Shown: positions 35,701 to 44,751 of the stretch, in pieces
Layout of the letters: each line of letters opens with the position of its first letter
Numbering within the stretch: the first letter of the stretch is position 1
Assembly: GCA_016165875.1 (NCBI GenBank)
Contig: JABBOT010000080.1
Span: forward strand, 16,588,572 to 16,652,571
Direction: 5' to 3'
Length of the DNA stretch: 64,000 nucleotides
Source: Acanthopleura granulata
Taxonomy: Eukaryota; Mollusca; Polyplacophora; Chitonida; Chitonidae
Notes under the pieces: generated by a model
Seen by the model: the letters and a program-made list of their open reading frames with translations, nothing else
Told to the model about the DNA's origin: nothing
Databases searched by the model: none
Position numbers and translations under genes: made by a program

Positions 35701-38700
35701 CCTGAGGCGGGTCTGTTTCCAGGACGTTGACCTACATGTAGGACAGATGCTAATACCTGCTGGTCGCAAGAAAAAGCACCAACTTTTCCTACTTGCAAGT
35801 GTACAATATATATTGAAAATTGAAAATAAAATAAGTTTGCCTGCATCATTATAAACCATGGACGTGTAGTAATTATACAACAAGGGAAGTAATGCATGTT
35901 GGAAAACTGTTGTAACAACCAGATAAATTCAGTCCACAATTTCACTTTCCTTTAGGTTATGAACAGTGGAGAGCAGTTTTGTTTTACAGCTGTCCCTACG
36001 CACTTCATGTCATCAAGATGATAATTATTCTTTAAGCTAACTGCTAGCTCTTGTCCTCTTCATGATAAGGCGTTATTTTTAAAGTGTACAGAAAAAGGCA
36101 TCTTAATCACCTTCCATCCCAGGGCAGATCAATAATTGATTGTTATTAGACACGGTGACAGAACAGTCGCGCTAAATTAACCAAGGACACCAGTAACTCT
36201 ACAATGCAGTATCAAGGCAATCACTGGACCCTAAGGATAACCCTAGAACTAGCCTCCTACACCCTCCCCCTCCCCCTCCCCCCACGCCACTTCCCTATCA
36301 ATTTGGGTAGATATATTCTTACTGGCAGAATGTAATCAACAGGAGCCATAGTCTTACAATCCAAATCCATAAGGAAACAGATTAATCATTGTGGCATTAG
36401 ACAATAGAGCCAGCCAGTAATCAACAGTTCCCATGTGTTCCTACACAATAGCCAACAGCCAAATACCCGTATTAAGTCGCCTAGAATCTCTCGGGATATC
36501 CATTATTAAGACAAGCGCAGGAAATTACTTCACGGTTTTATACACCAGCGATATTCCTGCACAACTTGCTCACCATTACCTTCATGTTTGCCCGTGATGT
36601 CATCGCATAACAAAAGTATAAAAACTTTCTCCTATGTCGTGGCTTAGAAAAGCCAGCATGCACTCACAGAACCGATCTTATTAAGTTTACCCACACAATA
36701 ATGTCTCATTGCAAAGGACACAGATCCTATCTCGGACAAGCCAGGAGAAATATTTTCCAGATAATGAATTTTTGTATCGGATGGCTCAGAAATTCTGCTG
36801 CCCTGATATAAGCAAATGTGAGGGAGAGCACATGGCCTATCATAAGTGATTGCCAAATGACTCACCCCCCACACAGAGGAAGTTTGGCCCCACATCCACC
36901 TAAGCCAAATTACAGTCGGAAATAGGACTTATATTTGTCTCACCTAAAATATTTTTTAAAAAATCATCCTTCAGGAATGAAAAACGAAAAAAACAAATTA
37001 CAAAAAAAAAAAAAAATAAAAGTAAAAACATGTTGGTAACAAGAAGGCTAAAAAGCACAAAATCTTGTCATAATAACATTACAATGTGGATGGCATTTTA
37101 TTAAATATTGCAAAGCATGTTTTACTTTCTCTTCTTGAAGAGAGATAATAACTCACTTAACAGCAACTTCAAAAATTAAAATCCATAACCACATTCTTTG
37201 CTAACTGAGAGGTTAAACAAAATTTTCATTTCTTAACGAGGACATTCGCAAAGAGTTATGGTTTTAGCAGAAGGTGTGAGGCAGATTGAATGAGATGGTA
37301 TTATTCCGCTGTAATTCAATCATCAAGGGCGAAGGGAAGCCCACAGGTTATGGATGAAGGCGCCCCTTGTCGCACAATCCATGGCACTGAGCGTTTAATT
37401 ATTTAGCGCATCACTTCAGGTGTGGAGATGATGCCGTGCAGTCAAGAGCAATAATTCATGAAGGTATCTTGATCCACATGGAAATATAGTACCAAAACCA
37501 CAGCCGCATGCATACACAGTCTGTCATGCAGATTAGGTCCAGTACAAAACTCTCAAATTTGCGACAACCCTGCCAATCAGCTGTACATTTGCCTATCTGT
37601 TTCTGCATTTACCGTTAGATTCTTTACTGCTTAATTTCTTTGTCTAAAGTACGCACACACGCACTAATATTTAGTGTCCTTGCTTCTAGACCTCTGATTT
37701 GTTGACTCGTCAGCAGGGGAAATGTTCACCTGTAATCACTGCATCTGTTGGAAGACATTTTTTTAACCTCCAGCATTTTAATCTTGGCCGATTCAAATGT
37801 CAGTCTGCTTTCAAGAGTTGCTTCCCTTACTGGACTCTCTCACCTTAAAGCCACTGAAAGGTAAATATATTCACCTTGCAGGTAAATTTGCACAGATCCT
37901 TACTTTGATGCACATGGATTTGTGAGACAGATGACAAATGGCTGCATGGGTAAGACAACAGCCTTGGGGCTGTTAATTCGCAGCGAGGTTATGTTCTCCA
38001 AGACAACCTTCTCCCGTAGAGACCACGAGCCTATCTTACCGCTAATCCTCTCCACTGGAGTCAAGATTTTAAGGAAAGTCTTCTGCAAATAATTACATCA
38101 AGATGATTACATTCGGTCATTTATGGAGAGCAGTTCTATGCATAAAACCCAAAGTAATCTTGATGACAAATACATTCCCCAGGTTTGAACTGCAATATGG
38201 CTTAAGCACAATGCTCTCTGGCTTTATATAAGCTTCCTTAATGAATTTTAATTAGCTGATAAAAACACTAAAGTAAAAATTATCATCTCATGTAAAAACA
38301 AAATGCAAAAGCAGCATGTAACTTGCCTTGTTTGATAAAGTTTGGTTATAAAAAGTGATTGTTAAATATAGATTATCATCCTGTAAAAAACAGGACCTGC
38401 TAAAATGTGTAAAAAAAAAGTAATAAATAGCTCATTCCAAAACAAAATTTGACAGTTACATGTATGTATAAATCTAGATACTGAGCAAAATAGATGGAAC
38501 TTGATTTGTCAACACTTGATCTTATGACAGCAGGAATGGAAAATAGGTCAAATCTGGGGTTTCATACAACATTTCTCGATCTGTTATCATCCAAGATCAT
38601 CGGAACTGACCAGTGTTATCACGAGTCCTCATCTCCCATGTGGATATTATCTCGTATCCGTTCACCAAAAAAGAAATCAAAGATCATTCATCTGCATGAA

Positions 38701-41700
38701 CGCTTTCAAATAATCACTTTTTATCAGTTATTATCGATAGCCCGTGATCATAAGCAAAGGACAAAGTGACTTAAGTGCAGTGATAAGGAGCAGTGGTTTG
38801 TCACGCCTGACAGCCAGGAAGCAAGGCTCAACTGGAATGTCACCTGGACCTTTACCTCCTCTCCCCATCCCCCTCCTTCCTTAAGCCTTCCCCGACCCCC
38901 TCTGGACATAGTATTATCTTCTTCACCGTATCTCAGACCTGGCCCCAGTAAAACCCCTCAAGCAATGTGCAATGCTGCACGCAGGCCCACATTTTTTCAC
39001 ACAGAAAGTACATCACTGGAACGGAATCTTCCGTGTGGTTTCAGATGTTACCTTCACACACGTTTATATGGCCAATGCATGGCATACATGTATATGCACA
39101 AAAGCATATGCCTTCCACATACATGAATATATCAAATGTGTAATATACACCTTTTTCACCCATAAATGTGCAAATGCATCACACACATTTAATTTTTTGT
39201 TGAAAACAGATGTGACTAACAATGCCTCTAATTATAATTTTGACTTGGTTATAGAAAAGTTATCTTATTATTTCTGCATGCATGTAAGATGTGAATCCCC
39301 AGCTACCATAATAGACCATTTCTTCTGCAGTTAAAGTACATGTAAGTGGTAAAATTGACTTGATTAGGCATTAATTAGAACTAGAAATTTTCCTGATGGA
39401 AGACAGAAAAACAACTACCTTGGTTTGACGAAAAAACGCCGAAAAAAAAGTCCAGGAGATAATTAGGGATAACTCATTTTATAAATAACGAGCTCTGTTC
39501 GCATAAAAAGGGTCTGCGGCGATAAATTCCTCACGATGCTAATAGGTTGTCTACAAAACCTCATGTAATGGACTCAAGTGGCATATATCACAAATATTCT
39601 GCCCGGAGGAGGCATCTTATCTTTGTACCTAATCAATACCATGGTGGGTACCATAAGCTATAACATAGTGACAATCAATAGGGCATTGGCAAAGATGCCT
39701 TCACAAGTGAACTTCAGGTCTGACCATCTTCCTGCTTTGAAGATGTAAATCGAAATAACGCCAGGCTTGGTGGTGGTTTTTTTGTGAAGATACTTGATAT
39801 TGGCCTAAACACGTGAATTCAGCCTGAAGATGTAAATTCAGTCTGAGGATATTCTTTGAAATATCAAAGCAACAAGTTCGCTGTCTCTCCGTCTGCTGAT
39901 TACTACCCATCGTCTGTGTCGGATGGTTAATGATGATCTCAATGACTGATGTAACATTATTTTCCCAGTAATCAGTGGATAACCATCAAGGAAATCAAGC
40001 TTCATTCAAGTGAGCCCCGGTACGCACAAGTTCTGTTAAAACCCACATGACGATTACATCTGATGATCTGATGGAATTTCTACCAATCAGGAGTGTATTC
40101 AATCACCCTCTCTGTTTGCATTCACTTTCACCCACGTTTGCTGACAAGGAAAAGCAGCAAACTTCAAAGGAGAACTTCAAAACTGGCACATGGAATTGGT
40201 TTTCTATCAATCTCACTCCCTGTTAACTAGAATTCGTACGTTAAAGAAGAGCAAAAAGAAAAAGATACTGAAAAAAGGCACACATTCACAAATGTTCATG
40301 CTGGCTTCCTCAATGTGGAAATACTGTCAAACTCTGTCTAGCCCGCCAGCGGAAAACGTGAGATCCCCTTGTTTAGAGCAACCCTTACTGTTTGTCTGTA
40401 CCCAGAGATACCTCTGTCAAACTCTAAACACGGACCTGAAGTCAATTTTTCAATACCAGTCCCGTCGCTGTATTAGCTTGGAGGGGGGAGTTACGTCAGA
40501 GAATCAGTCATTCTTAGAAAGGAATTTCTGGCAAGGTAGAAAAAAAAGTGGAGGCATACCAGGCACACGACAAGTCACCCCTCTCTGGTTTGGACAGAAG
40601 GATTCAGAAGTCTTCACTTTCTTGATTTTTCTATGAGTTGTTGTAATCGCTCTGTTAATTCCCCCATTAGGTGACGGTCTGAACCCCGCCCGATTCTGCC
40701 CGAACCTTTCAGCGGCTGTCTCTCCGATCTGCTACAAATTAACCCCACCAATTCCTGCTGGAATCAATTTCCTCTAACAGCCAGAGATTATTGGTATATA
40801 CAACATGCAAACCTTTACAACCTAAGAGATTGGGGCTCCGACGGAAATAATCAATATGAGCCTTATATGGTCTAATCGATGCGGAAGTCACAAAAGTAAC
40901 TTGGCAGCGGCAACACTGGGTAGGGTCTTAACGAGTCAAAGCTCTTCAGTATGCAAGAAACATCTCAGCCCGTTCAGGAACCTATCGCAAACTTAGGCCG
41001 ATACGTGCACTCAATCAATTCCCTGACGGATTCCTTCGCCCAAAATTTACAACTCAATAGGCATCAAGTAGATTGACCACTTAATTAGCCACTGTTTACA
41101 GCGCTTCGGGAAGCAGGTTCGTCGTCAAAACGAGAAATGTTCGTTTCTTTCTCAGAACTCTGCCACTGCCAATAAATCAGTCATGTATTGGTGCTATTAC
41201 AAGCAATTCTCGACTACTTGGCAGTCGGACTGTGGCCCACTTCCAGCTCCCAACAACGGACCCTTCAGCTGACAGTCAAATTAGACCAAACCTCTTACCA
41301 ATGGTTATAAACATGAACTCTTCAGTGAAAGAGGTAGCAATCTCACACAACTACTACAGCACACTGATGAAATCTCCTCCTAAGTGCTTCCGTAATAAAA
41401 TGCTGCAAGTGCTTTGAAAATTTCAGTGGTGAGTGAATTACGTTTGAACCATTTTACAATGATACCAGGTCGTCAAGTTACATTACCACTATCTTCTGTG
41501 TTGACTTCTAAATTCACAGACCTCATAATTACAATCAAATTTTACCTAATTTCACCATCTACTGAATTTATTTCAAGACACATTTAACTGGAGTGTTATG
41601 TTATTCCGACAAATATTTCATTCATATTATGACAACTATTTGAATGAAACGATAACTCCTCAACAATGTACCTCACACAGTACCAGATAATTTTAAATTA

Positions 41701-44700
41701 CAGCTGACAAATTATAAAAACATGTCACTAGATTTGAACAGACTATATCTCTAGCAAGGAAAAAAAGCTTTCAGCCACTATCAGGGCTAACACTGGTTCT
41801 CCTCAACCCTAGTGAACGTGTTGTGTCATACTGAAGAGTCATAAATTCAAGATTGATTTTTCACTTGCTGACATATTTCTCTGTATTTCTTATCTACAGA
41901 TGGATACAGAACGATTCATAAGCAAATATATGCAATCCCTGGTGTCTCTGAAGAAAATACAATCATCCACTAATTAGTGACAATGCATTACTCTTTGTGC
42001 TAATTTGATATTTCTGCCGACATGAGCATGATCACTACAAAGGCTAACATGCGTACAGGTGTGAATCAATCAATTAACGAGGTGTAGATGTCAATCATAG
42101 GTAATCAAATAACAAGGTGTGAACAGGTGTGATATCCAGTTTGTCAGACCTGTGCTGATATACACGTACATCTTAACTGCCTGGGACTTAGAGGACTTCA
42201 CCTTACACACAGACTACGCATATTAATTTTCACTTATATCTTTTGTTAATCAGGTGATATATTAATTTAACTCCCACCATCCACTGTCATGAAAACTGCT
42301 AACAATCAGGACTGTGGAAAAGTCCATAACCTGTCACGCACATACAAAGGCGTGATAGGCTACTCGTGTGAGCAGGTATATGAACAGGTGTGCATGTTTA
42401 CCTCATTACAATAAGAGCAGAGATATCTTCACAGCAAAACGACATCAGATACTCCGTCAACCTATCAATGTCACATACACCCAGACCTCTTTATAGTCCC
42501 CTCTTCAGTGAGAATTTTTGTTTGCCTAACTCACGCATTGTGTTCCTACTAATTCGTTTCACCTGTGAAGAGTACGATTACGGCTAGAGGAGCAGAAAAA
42601 TAAAGAGAGAGAGAGAGAAGAAAGAGAAAGTTGTAAACAATAGCTCTCCGCTTTAGAGCCATAAACTATATCTGTATAAGGTAAAAGGTGGGTTTAAAAA
42701 CTTAATCTTCACTCCCTGACTGTAATGTTTCAGCCAGCATGATCTGAACATAATTTCGGAGTAATTCATGTCATCTTTTATTTTTTCCCTGACCTCAACA
42801 ACGTAAAAGCATTTACTACATTGAGTGTATACTACAGTGATGTGTGGGATTGAGACTTCCTACAAGGAAGGGCCGAATTTCTTAAGTCTCCCCCTATGCT
42901 AAAGTTAAGACTAAGATAAGGCCCTTACTGAGCTGGCTGGTAACCAGCTAATCCTAGTCATCCTGACTAACTCAAAGCTTTACGTGTGGTCAGTTGCCAG
43001 AGGTCCAGGAGGTTGTATTTCAAGCTGATCCCCACATGGGGTGTGCCTATTATACTAGTTTGAAGCCTTTGTGCAGGGCAAATAAAAGCCTAGATTCTCA
43101 TGACTATAGTTCCCGCAATCCCGCTGCATTAACTGTGAGCTGACAGGCGATCTGAATATAATACACTGTACACCTGAACAAGCTGAAGTAACACAGAAGC
43201 AAGGGAGATCATTGGTGAGATGATAGAGAAGTGGGGGGAGGGGGGTGATTCTTACTGGATGACCCCTCAGGCATACAAACTCACAGTGTCCCTCCGTTCA
43301 CCAGTTAAAGGCACCTTTTCACGTTCGGTGACCGAATGAGTCAAGGATTAATGCCGAACCAAAACTTGTTTTGTAACCTTTGTGGAAATCTATCCCTTAC
43401 CCACAGTGAAAGACGGCCTTCCTCTGAACTCTGGTCAGCTAATACCTAATGCGGGGTTCTGTTCAAGATTGCATACTTAAAAAAGTTTTACACTGCACAG
43501 CTCATATTTAAGCTCACTTTCAAGCCTTCAATCTGTCCACCCCCCGGGGTTAAGACGTTTGCAATCCAACTGCCACTTGCGTAACACATCGTACATACGC
43601 TGTATGGTGTCTACAAAACGAAAAACCTACGGCATAATTCTCAGAACTACGACCATACATTTGTACATCAAGCTGTTGCACCAGTCCAGATTATCTCTCT
43701 TACAAAGAGTCGCACCTGGAGAAAGACTGACGAGGACGTAGATGTACATGCATATGCTTGGTACCCAGGGTATTTCTGAACTTGAGGATGGCGGAGGGAA
43801 CCATTCCTAAATCATAGAGGATTTTAAATTTTAAGTGCTATAAAAGGGATGAATAACGTTTTTTCTGCAAAAATAATCACACTAACCATCAAAGTCGCCA
43901 AGATTCTTCAGTACCCGTTAACTTCATGCCGAGTTTAATATCAGACAGAAGTCATTGTATCAATTAGTAATGCATGGTCTAGACCAATATTCTCTGACCT
44001 GGAGTCTTGTGTAGATTACCTGCCACGCGAACGATTGATTACCACACACAAGTACCGTGAAGACCACAGGGCCGTACTCACCGACACAAGTCTGACTGGA
44101 AGTGGCCTGGTAGCCGGGCTGACACTCGCAGCCACCATCCAGCAGGGCCCATGTCCCTCCGCCTTTGCACAGAAAGGTAGGACGCTTTTTCTCCATGGCA
44201 TTAGCAACACACTGCCCCTGTTTCTGGACGACGGAGGTCAAATCAGGGCCAGTAGGCGTCTCCAAGAACAAGGCGTAGTTCTTGGTTATGTTCGGACAGG
44301 TTATGTAGTACACCTTGATGGATATCAAAGATATACATGCTCCCGTGTCCTGGATGGCGAAATACACTCCCTGCCTCGTGATCGGGATGCTTTTTGTTTC
44401 CACGTTGATCCGAATGTCGTTTTCGTCCTCGTACAAGTAGTCTGCGGCGATCACATCCATTTTGAAATACGTCTCCGGGTCCCAGGTCGGCATCATGGCA
44501 TTTGCAAAGTCGGATTCAGCTTCGTAATAATATAGAACAAAAGTCTCCTTGCACTGTTGCAGTCTTTGAGGATCCTTGTGGCGTATACATTTTCGCATAG
44601 AAAAGCGAATATCGATGTAAAGTCGATTTGCATCCTTGCGATCAATAAAAGGAGTCCGTAACCAATTGTTGACATTTGTTTGTGTAACATAACACGATGT

Positions 44701-44751
44701 GTATATCCTCAGTGGATTTCCTTCATTGTCGTTGTAGCTTGCTTCCACCCA
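20431..44751 (-). CDS. Eph: Eph receptor tyrosine kinase, spliced gene, lacking only the N-terminal exons
   Basis: Sixteen exons joined in matching phase give 945 residues (959 with the cassette exon), counted from the first Trp of the ephrin-binding domain. Eph receptors are membrane tyrosine kinases that bind ephrins on neighbouring cells and control axon guidance, cell sorting and boundary formation. Domain order: ephrin-binding (1 to about 175), Cys-rich/EGF-like (to about 275), FN3 (about 277-388), FN3 (389-480), transmembrane (494-519), juxtamembrane with Tyr556 and Tyr562, kinase (about 585-850) and SAM (about 865-930), ending FLV. Catalytic residues are intact: GGGEFG 588-593, Lys613, Glu630, HRD 704-706, DFG 724-726, APE 753-755. 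Signal peptide exons are missing, presumably off the right edge. Vertebrate-type A/B subclass cannot be assigned from this. Confidence 0.96.
20702..21291 (-). other. Eph intron before the SAM exon
   Basis: A 590-bp intron, about a third of which is a SINE copy (21024-21238) in the same orientation as the gene. Nothing else is recognisable in it. Confidence 0.8.
21024..21238 (-). mobile_element. SINE copy in the last Eph intron
   Basis: Read on the minus strand: B-box-like CAGTTCAAATCCGGCTAATG, GAAGATCTGCCAGCAACCTG, CGGATGGTCGTGGGTTTCCC, CCATAATGCTGGCTGCCGTC and ATTCTGGAGTATGGCGTAAAA with a T/A-rich tail. All blocks of the family are present in order, making this the most complete body in the window. 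Confidence 0.85.
21292..21434 (-). CDS. Eph: Eph exon XVI: kinase C-lobe end
   Basis: A 143-nt exon encoding [40 protein letters not shown] and LRKIAKQ plus two bases. CW.KER..RPKF is the standard kinase subdomain XI. It joins the last exon in phase 2 (AG|G). Confidence 0.96.
21644..21838 (-). CDS. Eph: Eph exon XV: kinase C-lobe, first part
   Basis: A 195-nt exon encoding [60 protein letters not shown] and LPPPM. APE and DVWSYG are intact. Donor GTAAAC, phase 0. Confidence 0.97.
22298..22411 (-). CDS. Eph: Eph exon XIV: catalytic loop, DFG and activation segment
   Basis: A 114-nt exon encoding [38 protein letters not shown]. The catalytic base Asp706, Asn711, the DFG metal-binding Asp724 and the activation-loop Tyr740 are all present, so the kinase should be active. 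Donor GTAAGA, phase 0. Confidence 0.97.
22840..22938 (-). CDS. Eph: Eph exon XIII: kinase helices D-E, ending at His-Arg of HRD
   Basis: A 99-nt exon encoding [20 protein letters not shown] and [13 protein letters not shown]. The exon stops exactly between Arg and the catalytic Asp of the HRD motif (donor GTAAGT, phase 0). Confidence 0.97.
23134..23195 (-). CDS. Eph: Eph exon XII: kinase hinge
   Basis: A 62-nt exon encoding [21 protein letters not shown], with Thr659 as gatekeeper and the E-Y-M hinge. Acceptor CCTCTTGCAG, donor GTAAGG after Arg in phase 0. Confidence 0.96.
23196..23720 (-). other. Eph intron between N-lobe and hinge exons
   Basis: A 525-bp intron. On the plus strand at 23575-23620 it contains a tRNA-like piece, GGTGGCCTAATTCAAAGATC then GCTGGTTCAAATCCCCAGC, with a good B box (23599-23609), probably a SINE head fragment rather than a tRNA gene. 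Confidence 0.6.
23721..23906 (-). CDS. Eph: Eph exon XI: kinase N-lobe
   Basis: A 186-nt exon. With the previous exon it completes the glycine loop GGGEFGDV, then gives [11 protein letters not shown] with catalytic Lys613, [15 protein letters not shown] with the helix-C Glu630, and [11 protein letters not shown]. Donor GTAAGT, phase 1. The length equals that of the matching vertebrate exon as I recall it. Confidence 0.97.
24059..24202 (-). CDS. Eph: Eph exon X: juxtamembrane tyrosines and start of kinase
   Basis: A 144-nt exon after CTCCCATTTCAG. It encodes [40 protein letters not shown] and IESVIGG plus one base. [10 protein letters not shown] holds the two conserved juxtamembrane tyrosines (556 and 562) whose phosphorylation releases autoinhibition and recruits SH2 proteins. 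AVREF..EID.S.I.IE.VIG is the canonical entry to the Eph kinase domain. Confidence 0.96.
24671..24712 (-). CDS. Eph: Probable Eph cassette exon (juxtamembrane, 42 nt)
   Basis: A 42-nt open segment lies between a strong acceptor (CTTTTTTCTTTGTTAG) and a perfect donor (GTAAGT). Its phase is 1 in and 1 out, so it can be included or skipped without changing frame. Inclusion gives [18 protein letters not shown]; skipping gives NVTVPLF. HHFNGG resembles the H..NGH juxtamembrane motif of many Ephs, which favours a real exon. Whether it is alternative or constitutive cannot be read from DNA alone. Confidence 0.65.
24713..26175 (-). other. Eph intron upstream of the cassette exon
   Basis: A 1,463-bp AT-rich intron. 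I see no repeats of note and no second cassette candidate with both splice sites and matching phase. Confidence 0.6.
26176..26237 (-). CDS. Eph: Eph exon IX: proximal juxtamembrane segment
   Basis: A 62-nt exon after TTGATTTTTGCAG. It encodes [19 protein letters not shown] and TN plus one base. AG|A restores Arg after the membrane helix. LQYTNG sits where other Ephs have the L.HY..GH motif. Donor GTGAGG, phase 1. Confidence 0.88.
26560..26680 (-). CDS. Eph: Eph exon VIII: transmembrane helix
   Basis: A 121-nt exon encoding [15 protein letters not shown], then the helix [20 protein letters not shown] and LILLRR. A GxxxA-type small-residue motif (GIIAGAIVA) lies in the outer half of the helix, and the RR stop-transfer follows it. 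The acceptor is CTCCCTTGACAG and the donor GTATGT in phase 2. Confidence 0.94.
27241..27301 (-). CDS. Eph: Eph exon VII: end of FN3 domain 2
   Basis: A small 61-nt exon after GTTTGTTACAG. It encodes [20 protein letters not shown] plus one base. VR.KT..GWG.YSD.IYV.T is the standard last strand of Eph FN3-2. The donor is GTACTT, weaker than its neighbours. The phase (0 in, 1 out) fits both flanking exons. Confidence 0.93.
27302..29718 (-). other. Eph intron between the two FN3-2 exons
   Basis: A 2.4-kb intron. The part next to the exon VI donor (about 29485-29680) is a three-copy imperfect 62-bp A-rich repeat. A stretch of higher sequence complexity lies at about 28140-28460. No exon or RNA gene is seen. 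Confidence 0.65.
29485..29682. repeat. Imperfect about 62-bp tandem repeat, three copies
   Basis: CCTTAAAA recurs at about 29502, 29566 and 29627. Each copy is followed by an A-run, CCA(C/G)ATACA(C/T)ATCAAA and (T)AGAAAATRCAAA. Copies are diverged and of slightly different length. The array ends about 40 bases from the exon VI donor. Confidence 0.75.
29719..29933 (-). CDS. Eph: Eph exon VI: FN3 domain 2, main part
   Basis: A 215-nt exon after ACATTTCAG. It encodes [40 protein letters not shown] and [15 protein letters not shown]. The W.P......I..Y..R and L...T.Y.FQ patterns identify the membrane-proximal FN3. It ends phase 0 after Gln at GTGAGA. A second overlapping open frame exists on the same strand but lacks any domain content. 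Confidence 0.95.
30110..30250 (+). repeat. Probable SINE head fragment
   Basis: ACATGTTCAAATCCTGTCATGG carries a B-box-like GTTCAAATCC and resembles the GTTCAAGTCCAGCTCATG stretch of the 17-kb SINE copy. The rest is too diverged to align by eye. It lies antisense inside the 419-bp Eph intron. Confidence 0.35.
30353..30477 (-). CDS. Eph: Eph exon Vb: second part of FN3 domain 1
   Basis: A 125-nt exon encoding [40 protein letters not shown] and AA. The L.P.T.Y...V.A.NGV pattern is the F-G end of an Eph FN3 domain. TC|T restores Ser across the 314-bp intron, and the exon ends phase 1 before a GTGAGT donor. With exon V it totals 339 nt, which in the vertebrate genes I recall as one exon. Confidence 0.94.
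30792..31005 (-). CDS. Eph: Eph exon V: first part of FN3 domain 1
   Basis: A 214-nt exon after acceptor TATATTTCCAG. It encodes [19 protein letters not shown], then [20 protein letters not shown] and [20 protein letters not shown]. The PPSAP opening and the Cys pair in the CxxC..C..C insert are typical of Eph FN3-1. It ends in phase 2 (TC|) before GTAAGT, inside the FN3 fold rather than at its end. Confidence 0.95.
31006..33844 (-). other. Eph intron between Cys-rich and FN3-1 exons
   Basis: A 2.8-kb intron, mostly AT-rich single-copy sequence with a C-rich patch at about 31990-32040. No exon is supported; open frames such as 32951-33238 minus show no domain content. Confidence 0.65.
33845..34000 (-). 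CDS. Eph: Eph exon IV: EGF-like / Cys-rich module
   Basis: A 156-nt, phase 1-1 exon, the same length I recall for vertebrate exon IV. It encodes [40 protein letters not shown] and a tail ending APCTK. The Cys spacing (CP..TYK, C..CP, C.C..GFYR) is the typical TNFR/EGF-like pattern that links the ligand-binding domain to FN3. It joins upstream as G|GC and downstream as A|AG. The acceptor tract is built of TTG repeats. Confidence 0.95.
34683..34882. mobile_element. Possible short inverted-repeat element (MITE-like)
   Basis: TCTAGGTCAGACGGACT at 34683-34699 and its exact reverse complement at 34866-34882 bracket a 200-bp segment. There is no obvious target-site duplication and no second copy in the window, so the mobile nature is a guess. 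Confidence 0.4.
35142..35172 (+). other. G-quadruplex motif, plus strand
   Basis: Four runs of at least four G (5, 6, 5 and 4) separated by loops of 8, 2 and 1. The first loop is slightly long for the strict rule. It is on the strand opposite to the Eph transcript. Confidence 0.6.
36262..36283 (-). other. G-quadruplex motif, Eph-sense strand
   Basis: The plus strand has C runs of 3, 5, 5 and 6 separated by single T, so the minus strand carries four G runs with one-base loops. These short loops make a very stable motif, present in Eph pre-mRNA. Confidence 0.7.
42600..42630. repeat. (GA)n-rich microsatellite
   Basis: AAAGAGAGAGAGAGAGAAGAA run followed by further purine-only sequence. Simple repeat only. 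Confidence 0.85.
44082..44751 (-). CDS. Eph: Eph exon III: ephrin-binding domain and start of Cys-rich region
   Basis: A 670-nt exon from acceptor TTGTGTTACAG to donor GTGAGT. It encodes [46 protein letters not shown], then [39 protein letters not shown] and [10 protein letters not shown], all hallmarks of the Eph ligand-binding jelly roll. The second part ([20 protein letters not shown]) starts the Cys-rich region. The opening Trp corresponds to the GWEE motif of other Ephs, so the preceding exon should end in Gly in phase 0. The length is close to the large third exon of vertebrate Eph genes. NIT is a possible glycosylation site. Confidence 0.96.

Larger units (their letters stand above)
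34001..44081 (-). other. Eph intron between ephrin-binding and Cys-rich exons (10 kb)
   Basis: No additional exon is needed: exons III and IV join in phase (G|GC) and the protein is complete across the junction. Contents include a 200-bp inverted-repeat element (34683-34882), G-quadruplex motifs on plus (35142-35172) and minus (36262-36283), a poly-A run at about 37000, a (GA)n run at 42601 and two complex stretches (39400-39660, 40630-41110) that may be regulatory. The 148-codon plus frame at 40190-40636 has no recognisable similarity. Confidence 0.7.

Noticed and set aside
40190..40636. A 148-codon plus-strand open frame antisense to Eph
   Set aside because: No similarity recognised, no splice or promoter context, lysine-rich low-complexity start. 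Probably chance.
44035..44535. A 166-codon plus-strand open frame
   Set aside because: It is the antisense shadow of the ephrin-binding exon.
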